Assembly (NCBI RefSeq): GCF_034676545.1
Contig: NZ_JAUCBZ010000015.1
Location: forward strand, 961,001-1,025,000
DNA length: 64,000 bases
From: Pararhodobacter sp.
GTDB taxonomy: Bacteria; Pseudomonadota; Alphaproteobacteria; Rhodobacterales; Rhodobacteraceae
Direction: 5' to 3'
Both the position numbers and the translations under genes were made by a program. The notes beneath the pieces are model-generated. The model made no database searches, had not been told where the DNA came from, and was given only the letters and a program-made list of their open reading frames with translations. The number at the start of each line of letters is the position of its first letter. The stretch's first letter is position 1. This document shows positions 36,580 to 44,888 of this stretch, one piece after another.

Positions 36580-36656
36580 CATCTTGCCTCAAATACTCTC
36601 TGGGGGTGAGGCGCACCGCGCCGAGGGGGGCGAAGCGCCCCCTTCCCCCCACCCAC
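36580..36656. repeat. REP-like intergenic repeat before lpd
   Basis: The stretch begins CTTGCCTCAAATACTC and continues with a GC-rich part ending in a GGGGGCG-AAG-CGCCCCC hairpin. I recall very similar sequences scattered between genes of many Rhodobacteraceae. Only one copy is visible in this window, so repeat status rests on memory. Confidence 0.45.
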
Positions 36657-36671
36657 CACAGGAGACCCGAA

Positions 36672-38061
36672 ATGGCTGACTTTGATCTCATCGTAATCGG
36701 CGCCGGACCCGGCGGTTATGTCTGCGCCATCCGCGCCGCGCAATTGGGCCTCAAGGTGGCCTGCGTCGAGGGCCGCGAAACGCTGGGCGGCACCTGCCTG
36801 AACGTCGGCTGCATTCCGTCCAAAGCCCTGCTGAACGCGACGCATAACCTGCACGAAGCCGAACACAATTTCGAGAAAATGGGCATCAAGGTCGCCAAAC
36901 CCAAGGTCGATTGGGAGGCCATGATCGCCTATAAGGACGACGTCGTCGGCGGCAACACCAAGGGCATCGAATTCCTGTTCAAAAAGAACAAGGTGACCTG
37001 GCTCAAGGGCTGGGCCAGCATCCCCGCCGCCGGTCAGGTCAAGGTCGGGGATGACACCCACAAGGCCAAAGCCATCGTTATCGCCACCGGGTCGGAACCC
37101 TCCAGCTTGCCGGGCGTCGAGGTTGATGAAGAGGTCATCGTCACCTCCACCGGCGCGCTCACCCTTGGCAAGGTGCCGAAATCCATGGTGGTGATCGGCG
37201 CGGGTGTGATCGGGCTGGAAATGGGCTCGGTCTACGCGCGGCTTGGCACCGAGGTGACGGTGATTGAATATCTCGACGCCATCACCCCGGGCATGGACAA
37301 TGAGGTCGCCAAGGCCTTCCAGAAAATCCTGACCAAGCAAGGCTTCAAGTTCACCTTGGGCGCGGCGGTGCAAAAGGTCGAGCGTCTTAAAAAAGGTGCC
37401 AAGGTCAGCTATCAGCTGCGCAAGGACGACTCCGCGCATGAGGTTGAGGCCGAGATCGTCCTCGTCGCCACGGGCCGCAAGCCGTTCACCGATGGGCTCG
37501 GCCTCGACGCCCTTGGCCTCGAGGTCCTGCCACGCGGGCAGATCAAGACCAATGCGCAATTCGCCACCAATATTCCCGGCGTCTATGCGATCGGCGACGC
37601 AATTGTCGGTCCGATGCTGGCCCACAAGGCCGAGGATGAGGGGATGGCCGTCGCCGAGGTGATCGCCGGCAAGCATGGCCACGTCAATTACGACGTGATC
37701 CCCGGCGTGATCTACACGACGCCCGAGGTCGCCAACGTCGGCCAGACTGAGCAGCAGCTCAAGGAGTCCGGCCGCGCCTACAAGGTTGGGAAATTCAGCT
37801 TCATGGGCAACGCCCGCGCCAAGGCCGTGTTTCAGGCCGACGGTTTCGTCAAACTGCTGGCCGACAAGGAAACCGACCGCATTCTGGGCTGCCACATCAT
37901 CGGCCCCGGCGCGGGCGATCTGATCCACGAGGTTCTGCGTGGCAATGGAATTCGGCGCTTCGGCGCAGGATCTGGCCCTGACCTGCCACGCGCACCCCAC
38001 CTATTCCGAAGCGGTGCGCGAAGCGGCGCTGGCCTGCGGCGACGGCGCGATCCATATGTAA
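36672..38061 (+). pseudogene. lpd: Dihydrolipoamide dehydrogenase, broken near the 3' end
   Basis: ATG 36672 follows GGAG. The FAD-binding GAGPGGYVCAIRAAQLG and redox disulphide GGTCLNVGCIPSK are intact, as are the NAD-binding fold and dimerisation part up to GDLIHEV. At about 37932-37936 an extra T (GGTTCTG instead of GGTCTG) shifts the frame; without it the sequence reads [25 protein letters not shown] (landmark) to TAA 38061, 462 residues. The shifted product loses the catalytic His-Glu dyad in HAHPTYSE. It is the third frame break in the operon. Confidence 0.9.
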
Positions 38062-38074
38062 CATGCGCTCCCTC

Positions 38075-38104
38075 GGACGGTCCCGCCAAAATCCGGGGCC
38101 GTCC
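38075..38104 (+). terminator. Hairpin after lpd
   Basis: GGACGG at 38075 pairs with CCGTCC at 38099, with further CCCG/CGGG pairing inside. It lies 13 bases after the lpd stop at the end of the TCA operon. There is no T-run, so a factor-independent stop is uncertain. Confidence 0.45.
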
Positions 38105-38232
38105 AAGCCGCGCGCCTGCGGTCGAAAGCCCGTTCAAGGCACTTGGGTGCCGCTGACCGGGATACACTTCTCCCCTCACCGCCCCTTGCGTCGGCCTGCA
38201 ACAGCGGCTAAATCATCCAGAACCTTGGCAAC

Positions 38233-38306
38233 GGTGGGTTGGCGGAGAGGTTACGCACCGGATTGCAAATCCGTGAAGACCGGTTCGATTCCGGTACCCA
38301 CCTCCA
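38233..38306 (+). tRNA. tRNA-Cys (anticodon GCA)
   Basis: A 74-base cloverleaf with encoded CCA. Acceptor GGTGGGT pairs with ACCCACC, the anticodon stem-loop is GGATTGCAAATCC, and the T-loop is TTCGATT. An integrase remnant lies 75 bases downstream, facing it, so this tRNA is a likely former attachment site. Confidence 0.95.
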
Positions 38307-38380
38307 AGGCTTTTCAAGGGCTTGCGTCAAACCACCTTTTGCGCGCCATGCGCCGTTTACAGGTGCGTTTACAGTTTTGT

Positions 38381-38683
38381 TCATCGCGCGCGCGCTTTTG
38401 CCTTTGCTAGCTTGACCAGAACAGAGTCGGTTTCGTCTGGTGATACCCTTGCATAGTGCTCGATCACGTTGGCCGCATAGCGAACTGACCAGCCCATGTG
38501 ATTGGCGATCTCGGCAAGTGTCAGCCCTGAATTGAGCAGGCGCGTAGCCGCCGTGCCGCGCGCGTCGTACAGGCGCAGGTCCTTTGATGGATTTGCCTTG
38601 TCGCGCCATCGCCGCTCCGGCGTCGCAAATTTCGGCTTGATGGTGTCCGCTGACCGATGCTTGGTCATGGTATTCCGCGACAC
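38381..38683 (-). pseudogene. C-terminal remnant of a phage-type tyrosine recombinase
   Basis: 100 residues remain. LRLYDARGTAATRLLNSG corresponds to the conserved Arg box (usually HDLRGTAATRL) and LTLAEIANHMGW to the following helix; VIEHYARVSPDE would carry the catalytic Tyr. The N-terminal arm-binding and core domains are missing, and ugd begins 30 bases upstream. It is therefore a truncated integrase of a lost or decayed element beside tRNA-Cys. Confidence 0.75.
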
Positions 38684-38712
38684 CCCTGAAACCGCAGCAG
38701 ACTTCCCGGCGG

Positions 38713-39879
38713 TCAGTCGATGCCAAACAGGTCGCGAGAGAAAACCTTGTCCATCACATCTGACAGGGCCGGTGTGCGACGGTTGGCGACAATGACATCA
38801 GCCTCGGCCTTGAACGCATCAAGATCGCGGATCACCCGCGAATTGAAGAACAAATCGCCTTCGAGCGCAGGTTCGAAGACGATCACCTCAACGCCCTTGG
38901 CTTTGATCCGCTTCATGATGCCTTGCACTGCGCTTTGGCGAAAATTGTCAGAGCCTTCTTTCATCGTCAGACGGTAAATGCCAACCACCTTCGGATTTCT
39001 GGCTATAATGGTGTCCGCGATGAAATCCTTGCGGGTTTGGTTCGCGGTGACAACGGCCTTGATGAGATTCTGCGGCACGTTCTGATAATTCGCCAGCAGT
39101 TGTTTGGTGTCCTTGGGCAGGCAATAGCCGCCATAGCCGAACGACGGGTTGTTGTAATGGTTGCCGATCCGGGGGTCGAGACCAACGCCGGTGATGATTT
39201 GCCGCGTATCAAGGTGATGCGCCATTGCATAGCTGTCGAGTTCGTTGAAATAGGCTACGCGAAGTGCAAGGTAACTGTTGGCGAACAACTTGATCGCTTC
39301 GGCTTCGGTGGGGTCCGTGAACAGGATCGGGCAGGTCTTGATGATCGCCCCATCGCGCAGCAACTCTGCGAAGATCCGCGCACGCTCGCTGCGTTCACCG
39401 ACGACAATCCGTGAGGGGTGCAGGTTGTCATAGAGCGCCTTGCCTTCTCGCAAAAATTCAGGGGAAAACAAGATGTTGTCGTGACCCGTCTTTTCGCGGA
39501 CCCGCTGGATGAAGCCGACCGGCACCGTGGATTTGACCACAATCACGGCATCTGGCGCCGCGTCGAGCACCCTGTCGATGACCGCCTCGACGCTGGACGT
39601 ATCAAAGGCGCTGGTCTCGGAATCGTAATTGGTCGGCGTCGCAATCACAACAAAATCGGCGCCGAGAAAGGCGTCGTTGGCATCGAGCGTGGCGCGCAAA
39701 TTCAGTGATTTCGTTGCCAGATACTCGCTGCATTCTGCGTCATCAAGATGCGAAATCCTGGCGTTGACCGCGTCAACCCGCACGGGGTCGATATCGGTCG
39801 TGACGACTTCACTGTTCTGGGCAAGAAGGATAGCGTTCGAAAGACCAACGTATCCAAGACCCACAACTGCAATCTTCAT
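38713..39879 (-). CDS. ugd: UDP-glucose 6-dehydrogenase, short (enterobacterial) type
   Basis: 388 residues, the same length as E. coli Ugd, with very high recalled similarity (SPEFLREGKALYDNLHPSRI, EAEAIKLFANSYLALRVAYF). The Rossmann motif GLGYVGLSN is at the N-terminus and the catalytic Cys lies in FGYGGYCLPKDTKQL near 260. It oxidises UDP-glucose to UDP-glucuronate for surface polysaccharide. It stands alone next to the integrase remnant, with manC-manB 5 kb away on the other strand. Horizontal acquisition is plausible. Confidence 0.95.
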   Translation of the reverse strand: MKIAVVGLGYVGLSNAILLAQNSEVVTTDIDPVRVDAVNARISHLDDAECSEYLATKSLNLRATLDANDAFLGADFVVIATPTNYDSETSAFDTSSVEAVIDRVLDAAPDAVIVVKSTVPVGFIQRVREKTGHDNILFSPEFLREGKALYDNLHPSRIVVGERSERARIFAELLRDGAIIKTCPILFTDPTEAEAIKLFANSYLALRVAYFNELDSYAMAHHLDTRQIITGVGLDPRIGNHYNNPSFGYGGYCLPKDTKQLLANYQNVPQNLIKAVVTANQTRKDFIADTIIARNPKVVGIYRLTMKEGSDNFRQSAVQGIMKRIKAKGVEVIVFEPALEGDLFFNSRVIRDLDAFKAEADVIVANRRTPALSDVMDKVFSRDLFGID

Positions 39880-40192
39880 AAAGGAATCCGCACGTTTCTA
39901 TCGGCAAAAAGATGCTCGATGATTTCCATCTTTGAGCCAAGGATACAAGCCAGAATGGCGGCTGATTCGCCCTCTCCGATTGATGGGGCGCGAGCGTAGA
40001 ACTCACGCGGCGATTTGTGGCGTCATGGCGAGTGTGACGCCGCAGCCGACGGAAAAAGAAGGGGTGAAACCTGCCCTTGACCCACAACTAACCGAAAATC
40101 CATACTCAAAAGTGGATCACGTCTTGATGGAGAGCCTGGTTGCTTCTCGGCGGAAATTAACAAGCGGGGCACATGGTGCGTGAGATGAGCCG
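39880..40192. other. Intergenic region between ugd and the TIR gene
   Basis: The 313 bases hold the divergent promoters of ugd (leftward) and the TIR-repeat gene (rightward). I see no convincing gene, tRNA or strong hairpin. Confidence 0.5.
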
Positions 40193-43129
40193 ATGAACAC
40201 GCAGGCGACGATCACCAAGCTGTTCATTTCCTATTCTCGGCACGATGATGACCGTATCGCGCGGCTGCATGAGGCGTTGTCGTCGCACGATGATCTGACG
40301 GTGTTCCGCGACATCCATGATATCTTGCCGACCGAGGAATGGCAGCCCCGGCTTGAGAAGCTGATCCGCGAAAGCGACACGATCCTGTTTGCGATTTCGC
40401 CCTCCTCGGTCCGCTCGGAGCTTTGCAACTGGGAACTGGAGCTGGCCGCGTCGCTCAACAAGCGGATCATTCCGGTGGTGATCGACGCTGTTGCCGATCT
40501 GCGCCGCGACGTGCCTGCCGTCGCCGCCAAGCTGAACTATATCTTTCTGACCGACGCCGAGGATTTTGCGCAGGGTCTGGGCAAGATCCGCTATGCGATC
40601 AATCTGGATATCGACTGGATCAGGGAGCACACGCGCCTGGCCGAGCTTGCCGGGCGTTGGCAGAAAACCCTGCGGTTCGGGGCGCAACCGTTGCGTGGCC
40701 GGGATCTTGAGGCCGCCGAGAAATGGCTTTTGTCGCGGCCGGCAAACGCGCCCGAGCCGACCGAATTGCAACGGGTCTTTATCATCGAAAGCCGCCGCAC
40801 CCAGTCGCGGCGTCAGCGGCGCACGGTGGTTGGCGCTCTGGCGGCCTTGGGTGTGGTTGGCCTGCTTGCCGGTTTTGCCTGGATCCAGCGCAACGCCGCC
40901 CTCGAGAATGAACGACTGGCCCAGGAGCAGACGCAGATCGCCCACACGGCCCGCGACGACGCCGAGACACAGCGCCAGTTGGCCGAGGAAAGCGCGCGCC
41001 GTGCACAGGCGGAGCGGGACCGCGCAGAGCGCAATTTCGACACCGCCTCGAACGCGATCAACGCCCTGGTGTTCGACATTGCGCAGGGGCTGCAAGATGC
41101 GCAGGGGCTGCGGCTGGAAAGCCTCAATGCCATCCTGTCGCGCGCCGAAACCGCGGTGATGCGGCTGCTCGCCACCGATCCTGACAACCCCGAACTGCGC
41201 CGCATCGAGGCGGCCATGCGCGTCGAGTTCGCCGAGGTCTATGCCGGATCCGGGGCGCGCGAACAGGCCCTGACCTCGGCGGAACGGGCCCAGGATCTGC
41301 TTCTCGGTCTGCTGGCCACCGACCCGGGCAACAGCCAATGGCAGCGCGATCTCTCGGTCGCCCTTGAGCGGATCGGTGATTTGCGCCTGCAAGCCGGCGA
41401 CGGGGCCGCCGCCCTGGAGGCCTTCACGCAAGCGTTGGACATTCGCCGCCGCCTTTCAGCCGCCGACCCTGGCAACCCCGGACGCCAGCGCGATCTGTCG
41501 ATCAGCCTCGAGCGGATCGGCAGCCTGCATCTGCGCACCGGGGCGATCGAGGCCGCATCCGGGGCGTATACCGATGCCTTGACCACGCGACGCCGCCTTG
41601 CCGCGATGGATCCGGCCAATGCGCAGGCGCAGCGTGATCTCTCGGTGAGCCTGAACAATATCGGCGATTTGCAGCTGCGGGCGGGCCAGATCGACGCAGC
41701 GCTGAGCACCTATCTGGAAGCGCTGGAGATCACCCGCCGTCTTGCCGCCCGGGATCCCGGCAACACCCTGTGGCAGCGCGACGTGGCGGTCAGCCTGAAC
41801 CGGGTCGGCGATGTTCACTTGCGCGCCGCAGATGCAGAGGCCGCGCTGCTGGCATATCAGCAAAGTCTGGAGATCACCCGCCGCCTGGTTGCGGGGGACC
41901 CTGACAATACCCTGTGGCAACGCGATGTCGCGATCAGCCTGAGCAAGATCGGCGACCTGTACCGACGGGCGGGCGATCTGGACGCCACGCTCGCGGCCTA
42001 CAGCGATGCGCTGGCAATTGCCCGCCAGCTGTCGGCAACGGACCCCGGCAACACCGAATGGCGGCGTGACATTGCGACCAGCCTCGAAAGGGTGGGCGAT
42101 CTGCGCCTGCAAACAGGGGACATGGCGGCCGCGGGTACGGCCTACCGCGAAGGGATGGAGATCCGCCGCCAACTTCTGGCGACCGATCCGGGCGATACCC
42201 AGTGGCAGCGCGATGTCGCGCTTGGCCTCGACCGGATCGGTGATCTGCACCGCGTGACCGGCGAGGTCGAGGCGGCGCTTGCAGCCTATGGCGAAGGGTT
42301 GCACATCGCGCGCGGTCTTGTGGCGACAGACCCCGGCAACACCGATTGGCAGCGTGGCATTGCCGTCAGCCTGAACAAGATTGGCGATCTGCACTTCATG
42401 GCCGACGAGGGTGACGCGGCACTGGCGGCCTATGCCGAAGGATTGCAGATTGTCCGCCGCCTCGTGACCATCGCCCCGCGCAACACGCTTTGGCAGCATG
42501 ATGTGGCGTTCAGCCTGAACCGGATTGGCGATCTGCACATGCGCTCCGGGGATGCGGAGGACGCGCTTGCGGCGTTTGAGGAGGCGCTGGAGATCATCCG
42601 CGCGCTTTTGCAGATCACTCCCGACAACACGCAATGGCAGCGCGACCTGACCCTGGGCCTGAACAAGATCGGCCGTCTGCACGGGCTGGCCGAGGACCAT
42701 GACCCCGCGCTGGCGGCCTTTCGCGAGGCGCGGGCGACGGCGCGGCGGCTGGTTGCCATCGACCCGACCAACACGCTTTGGCAGCAGGATCTGGCGCGCA
42801 GCCTCGATGGGATCGGCAGCCTGGCCCTGCGCGCCGGCGAGGTCGCGCCAGCGCGCGCGGCCTACCGGGAAGCGTTGGAAATCCGGCGGGCGCTCGCGGC
42901 TTCGGCCCCGGACGCGCCGACGGCGGCAACTGATCTTGCCTCAAGCCTTTATAACCTGTCCCAGGTCGAGGCCCCCGCCGTCGCAATGGATGCAGTGCGC
43001 GAGGCGCTTGACATCGTGACGCGGCTGGAACGGCAAGGCGCGCTTGGCCCGGAACAGACCCGCTGGCCCGAGATCCTGCGCGACCTGCTGGCCGGCCTGC
43101 GCGCCGAACGCGAGGTTGGCGGCGAGTGA
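40193..43129 (+). CDS. TIR domain - transmembrane - tandem TPR-like repeat protein
   Basis: 978 residues. A TIR_2-type domain occupies about 7-140 (FISYSRHDDDRIARLH at the start). The SELCNWELEL block places a glutamate at about E81 where NAD-cleaving TIR domains carry the catalytic Glu. A single membrane helix (about 211-231) follows a basic stretch, then a charged coiled coil (about 232-285). From about 376 to 904 there are 11 tandem 48-residue repeats of the form DPGNTxWQRDxxxSLxxIGDL...ALxxYxEALEIxRRL, with a degenerate twelfth. The TIR part would face the cytoplasm. It might be a defence or signalling sensor; no defence partner gene is adjacent. Confidence 0.85.
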   Translation: MNTQATITKLFISYSRHDDDRIARLHEALSSHDDLTVFRDIHDILPTEEWQPRLEKLIRESDTILFAISPSSVRSELCNWELELAASLNKRIIPVVIDAVADLRRDVPAVAAKLNYIFLTDAEDFAQGLGKIRYAINLDIDWIREHTRLAELAGRWQKTLRFGAQPLRGRDLEAAEKWLLSRPANAPEPTELQRVFIIESRRTQSRRQRRTVVGALAALGVVGLLAGFAWIQRNAALENERLAQEQTQIAHTARDDAETQRQLAEESARRAQAERDRAERNFDTASNAINALVFDIAQGLQDAQGLRLESLNAILSRAETAVMRLLATDPDNPELRRIEAAMRVEFAEVYAGSGAREQALTSAERAQDLLLGLLATDPGNSQWQRDLSVALERIGDLRLQAGDGAAALEAFTQALDIRRRLSAADPGNPGRQRDLSISLERIGSLHLRTGAIEAASGAYTDALTTRRRLAAMDPANAQAQRDLSVSLNNIGDLQLRAGQIDAALSTYLEALEITRRLAARDPGNTLWQRDVAVSLNRVGDVHLRAADAEAALLAYQQSLEITRRLVAGDPDNTLWQRDVAISLSKIGDLYRRAGDLDATLAAYSDALAIARQLSATDPGNTEWRRDIATSLERVGDLRLQTGDMAAAGTAYREGMEIRRQLLATDPGDTQWQRDVALGLDRIGDLHRVTGEVEAALAAYGEGLHIARGLVATDPGNTDWQRGIAVSLNKIGDLHFMADEGDAALAAYAEGLQIVRRLVTIAPRNTLWQHDVAFSLNRIGDLHMRSGDAEDALAAFEEALEIIRALLQITPDNTQWQRDLTLGLNKIGRLHGLAEDHDPALAAFREARATARRLVAIDPTNTLWQQDLARSLDGIGSLALRAGEVAPARAAYREALEIRRALAASAPDAPTAATDLASSLYNLSQVEAPAVAMDAVREALDIVTRLERQGALGPEQTRWPEILRDLLAGLRAEREVGGE
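41318..42901 (+). repeat. Eleven tandem 144-base coding repeats
   Basis: Each unit codes 48 residues starting near DPGNTxWQRD. The units are diverged but keep GGCAACACC-TGGCAGCG and ATCGGCGATCTG-type blocks. Copy number could vary by recombination. Confidence 0.8.
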
Positions 43130-43450
43130 CCGCAGGGCCTGCGCTGCGGGCGCGGCCGCCCGATCCTGACTTTGCGGCCCCCACGCCCGGCTTTGGTGCC
43201 AAGCCCGCGGGGTCTTGTCGCGGCGCGCCCTGACGCTGTGCGCGGCGGTCAGAGCGCTTGCACCCGCATTGCCGCACCTCTCAAGCGTCCCGATTCGTCC
43301 CGATTCGCCCCGTCAGCCGCGTTTCGGTCGAGGTGAGTCTGTCGTTGCCGCCTCACTTCTTGGGATCAGCGCGAAAAGCCGGAAAGATAAACGGTTGTAA
43401 AACAATGTGTTGCTTGATTTTTGTCTGGCGACCCAAAAAGTGTCTTTACA

Positions 43451-43481
43451 ACACTAACAGATAGTGTCACAACTACACTAT
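43451..43481. promoter_or_regulatory. Cluster of three alternating ACACTA / TAGTGT motifs
   Basis: ACACTA (43451-43456), TAGTGT (43462-43467) and ACACTA (43475-43480) form two overlapping inverted repeats; the second is a perfect 7-base pair of arms, ATAGTGT and ACACTAT. This is an operator-like array in the promoter zone of the first peptide gene. The nearby Nudix/winged-helix protein is one candidate binder. Confidence 0.5.
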
Positions 43482-43492
43482 AGAAAGACAAA

Positions 43493-43532
43493 ACAACCCC
43501 TCAACCCCTCAACCCCTCAACCCCTCAACCCC
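43493..43532 (+). repeat. Octamer tandem repeat TCAACCCC in the leader of peptide gene 1
   Basis: Four exact TCAACCCC units occupy 43501-43532, preceded by ACAACCCC and followed by AAACCCC. They end about 10 bases before the GGAGA ribosome-binding site. A short tandem repeat here can change length by slippage and alter the spacing of expression signals. Confidence 0.8.
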
Positions 43533-43550
43533 AAACCCCGGAGATAGAAA

Positions 43551-43763
43551 ATGTTCAAGATCACGCTCACCGCCGCCGCCTTCACCCTGATCGCAGGACT
43601 TTCGCACGCAACCCCAATCCCGTTCGACCTGCCCCAGAACACCACAGCCGTAACGCCGGTTGCCCAGGAAACCGCCCAGTTCGAAGACGTCGCCTATTAC
43701 TGCGAATGGGCCACGGTTTACGACTACTGGGGCAACTGGATCACCGTCTGGCAGTGCTACTGA
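43551..43763 (+). CDS. Small secreted aromatic-rich peptide, copy 1
   Basis: 70 residues. A signal peptide MFKITLTAAAFTLIAGLSHA is followed by a Pro/Thr/Gln-rich spacer and the C-terminal core EDVAYYCEWATVYDYWGN then WITVWQCY. Two cysteines bracket a core very rich in Tyr and Trp, compatible with one disulphide. I recognise no family. The last 26 residues are identical to copy 2. A possible exported antimicrobial, signalling or surface peptide; no modification or immunity gene is identifiable nearby. Confidence 0.75.
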   Translation: MFKITLTAAAFTLIAGLSHATPIPFDLPQNTTAVTPVAQETAQFEDVAYYCEWATVYDYWGNWITVWQCY

Positions 43764-43772
43764 CGCCAGACC

Positions 43773-43809
43773 GGGCGGTGCCGTCGCCCTCCCTCGGACG
43801 GCACCGCCC
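43773..43809 (+). terminator. Strong hairpin between the two peptide genes
   Basis: GGGCGGTGCCGTC at 43773-43785 pairs perfectly with 43797-43809 around an 11-base loop. No T-run follows, so it may attenuate or stabilise the transcript rather than stop it fully. Confidence 0.6.
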
Positions 43810-43870
43810 AGACCCAAAACCCGATCATCCCCCCTTTGAAACCCTCACAGTCAGACAGACAGGAAACGCC

Positions 43871-44107
43871 ATGTTCAAGATTGCTCTCACCGCCGCCGCC
43901 CTCTCCCTCGCGTCTCTGGGTGTTCAGGCCGCGCCGACCGCCGATATCACAGCCCCCGCCAACCCAGCGAACCACCCCATTGCCATTGTGGCCGCAACGC
44001 CGGTTGCCGATGCAACCGCCCAGATCGAAGACGTCGCCTATTACTGCGAATGGGCCACGGTTTACGACTACTGGGGCAACTGGATCACCGTCTGGCAGTG
44101 CTATTGA
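43871..44107 (+). CDS. Small secreted aromatic-rich peptide, copy 2
   Basis: 78 residues from ATG 43871, with AGGAAA upstream. The signal peptide MFKIALTAAALSLASLGVQA resembles copy 1. The spacer is Ala/Pro-rich and longer, and the C-terminal 26 residues (CEWATVYDYWGNWITVWQC plus flanks) are identical to copy 1, coded by 81 bases differing at one position. Conservation is concentrated in the signal peptide and the core, as in precursor peptides whose C-terminus is the active part. Confidence 0.75.
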   Translation: MFKIALTAAALSLASLGVQAAPTADITAPANPANHPIAIVAATPVADATAQIEDVAYYCEWATVYDYWGNWITVWQCY

Positions 44108-44115
44108 GACCTTTC

Positions 44116-44158
44116 CTGGCGGCGCCTCTCCCTTGGGTGGCGCCGCCAGTCTTTGTTC
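44116..44158 (+). terminator. Terminator after peptide gene 2
   Basis: CTGGCGGCGCC (44116-44126) pairs perfectly with 44139-44149 and is followed by TCTTTGTT, a fair intrinsic terminator. It separates the peptide genes from the Nudix gene. Confidence 0.75.
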
Positions 44159-44225
44159 AACATCTTGTGTTGTCACGGAAAAAGCGGATAAGATATTCCT
44201 GCGTTCAGGCACAAAGACAGGCGCC

Positions 44226-44888
44226 ATGACCTATACATACGACTTCCCCCGGCCAAGCGTGACGACCGATATCCTCGTGTTCTCGATTCGCGATGGCGTG
44301 CTCGAAGTGCTTCTCATCGAAAGAAAATACGACCCGTTCAAGGCCGCCTTTGCCATCCCGGGCGGGTTTGTCCAGATGGACGAAGATCTGCACACCGGCG
44401 CCCTGCGCGAGCTTGAGGAAGAGACCGGCCTCACCGGCATCCCGATCCGGCAGCTTGGCGCCTATGGTGCCCCCGAGCGGGATCCGCGTGGCCGGGTGAT
44501 CACGATTGCCTTCATCGCCCTCGTGCCCTCGGATGATCTGATCGCCAGGGGTGGAAGCGATGCGCAAGACGCGCGCTGGTTCCCGGTCGACGCGCTGCCG
44601 CCGCTGGCGTTCGATCATGCGCAGATCGTGGCCGACGGGCGGGCGCGACTGGCCAGCGACGTGACCCCGTCAATCCAGGATCGCGCCTTGGTCGCCTTTG
44701 ATTTCCTGCCCGCGAAATTCACCCTGTCGCAAGCGCAGGAGGTGTTTGAAATCCTGCGCGGCGAGGCCATGGACAAGCGCAATTTCAGAAAATGGCTGAC
44801 CAATGCCTGGTCCATCGAAGACACTGGCGAGAAATCCACCGGTGGCCGCCATCGCCCGGCGGCCTTGTTTCGGTTGATCTCGGATTGA
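44226..44888 (+). CDS. Nudix hydrolase domain fused to a winged-helix (NrtR-like) regulator
   Basis: 220 residues from ATG 44226. A complete Nudix box (GGFVQMDEDLHTGAL then RELEEETGL) lies at about 41-63. The C-terminal part (about 150-215, FTLSQAQEVFEIL...DKRNFRKWL...GRHRPAALF) is the winged helix found in NrtR-type regulators, which sense ADP-ribose compounds and control NAD metabolism. The Nudix catalytic residues are all present, so it could hydrolyse as well as bind its ligand. No NAD biosynthesis gene is adjacent, but a TIR protein, a possible NAD-consuming enzyme, lies 1.1 kb upstream. Confidence 0.85.
   Translation: MTYTYDFPRPSVTTDILVFSIRDGVLEVLLIERKYDPFKAAFAIPGGFVQMDEDLHTGALRELEEETGLTGIPIRQLGAYGAPERDPRGRVITIAFIALVPSDDLIARGGSDAQDARWFPVDALPPLAFDHAQIVADGRARLASDVTPSIQDRALVAFDFLPAKFTLSQAQEVFEILRGEAMDKRNFRKWLTNAWSIEDTGEKSTGGRHRPAALFRLISD

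Larger units (their letters stand above)
43130..43550. other. Intergenic region, AT-rich promoter side upstream of the peptide genes
   Basis: The first 240 bases are GC-rich with no gene that I can support. From about 43380 the composition turns AT-rich, holding the TAGTGT motif cluster and the octamer repeat listed separately. The peptide-1 ribosome-binding site is GGAGA, about 7 bases before ATG 43551. Confidence 0.5.

Noticed and set aside
40157..41431. 424-codon frame antisense to the TIR gene
   Set aside because: It is a mirror of the repeat-rich coding sequence; the sense strand has the TIR and repeat signatures.
43493..43532. Octamer repeat as a possible CRISPR-like array
   Set aside because: Units are 8 bases with no spacers, so it is a simple tandem repeat. 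No CRISPR array or cas gene is visible in the window.
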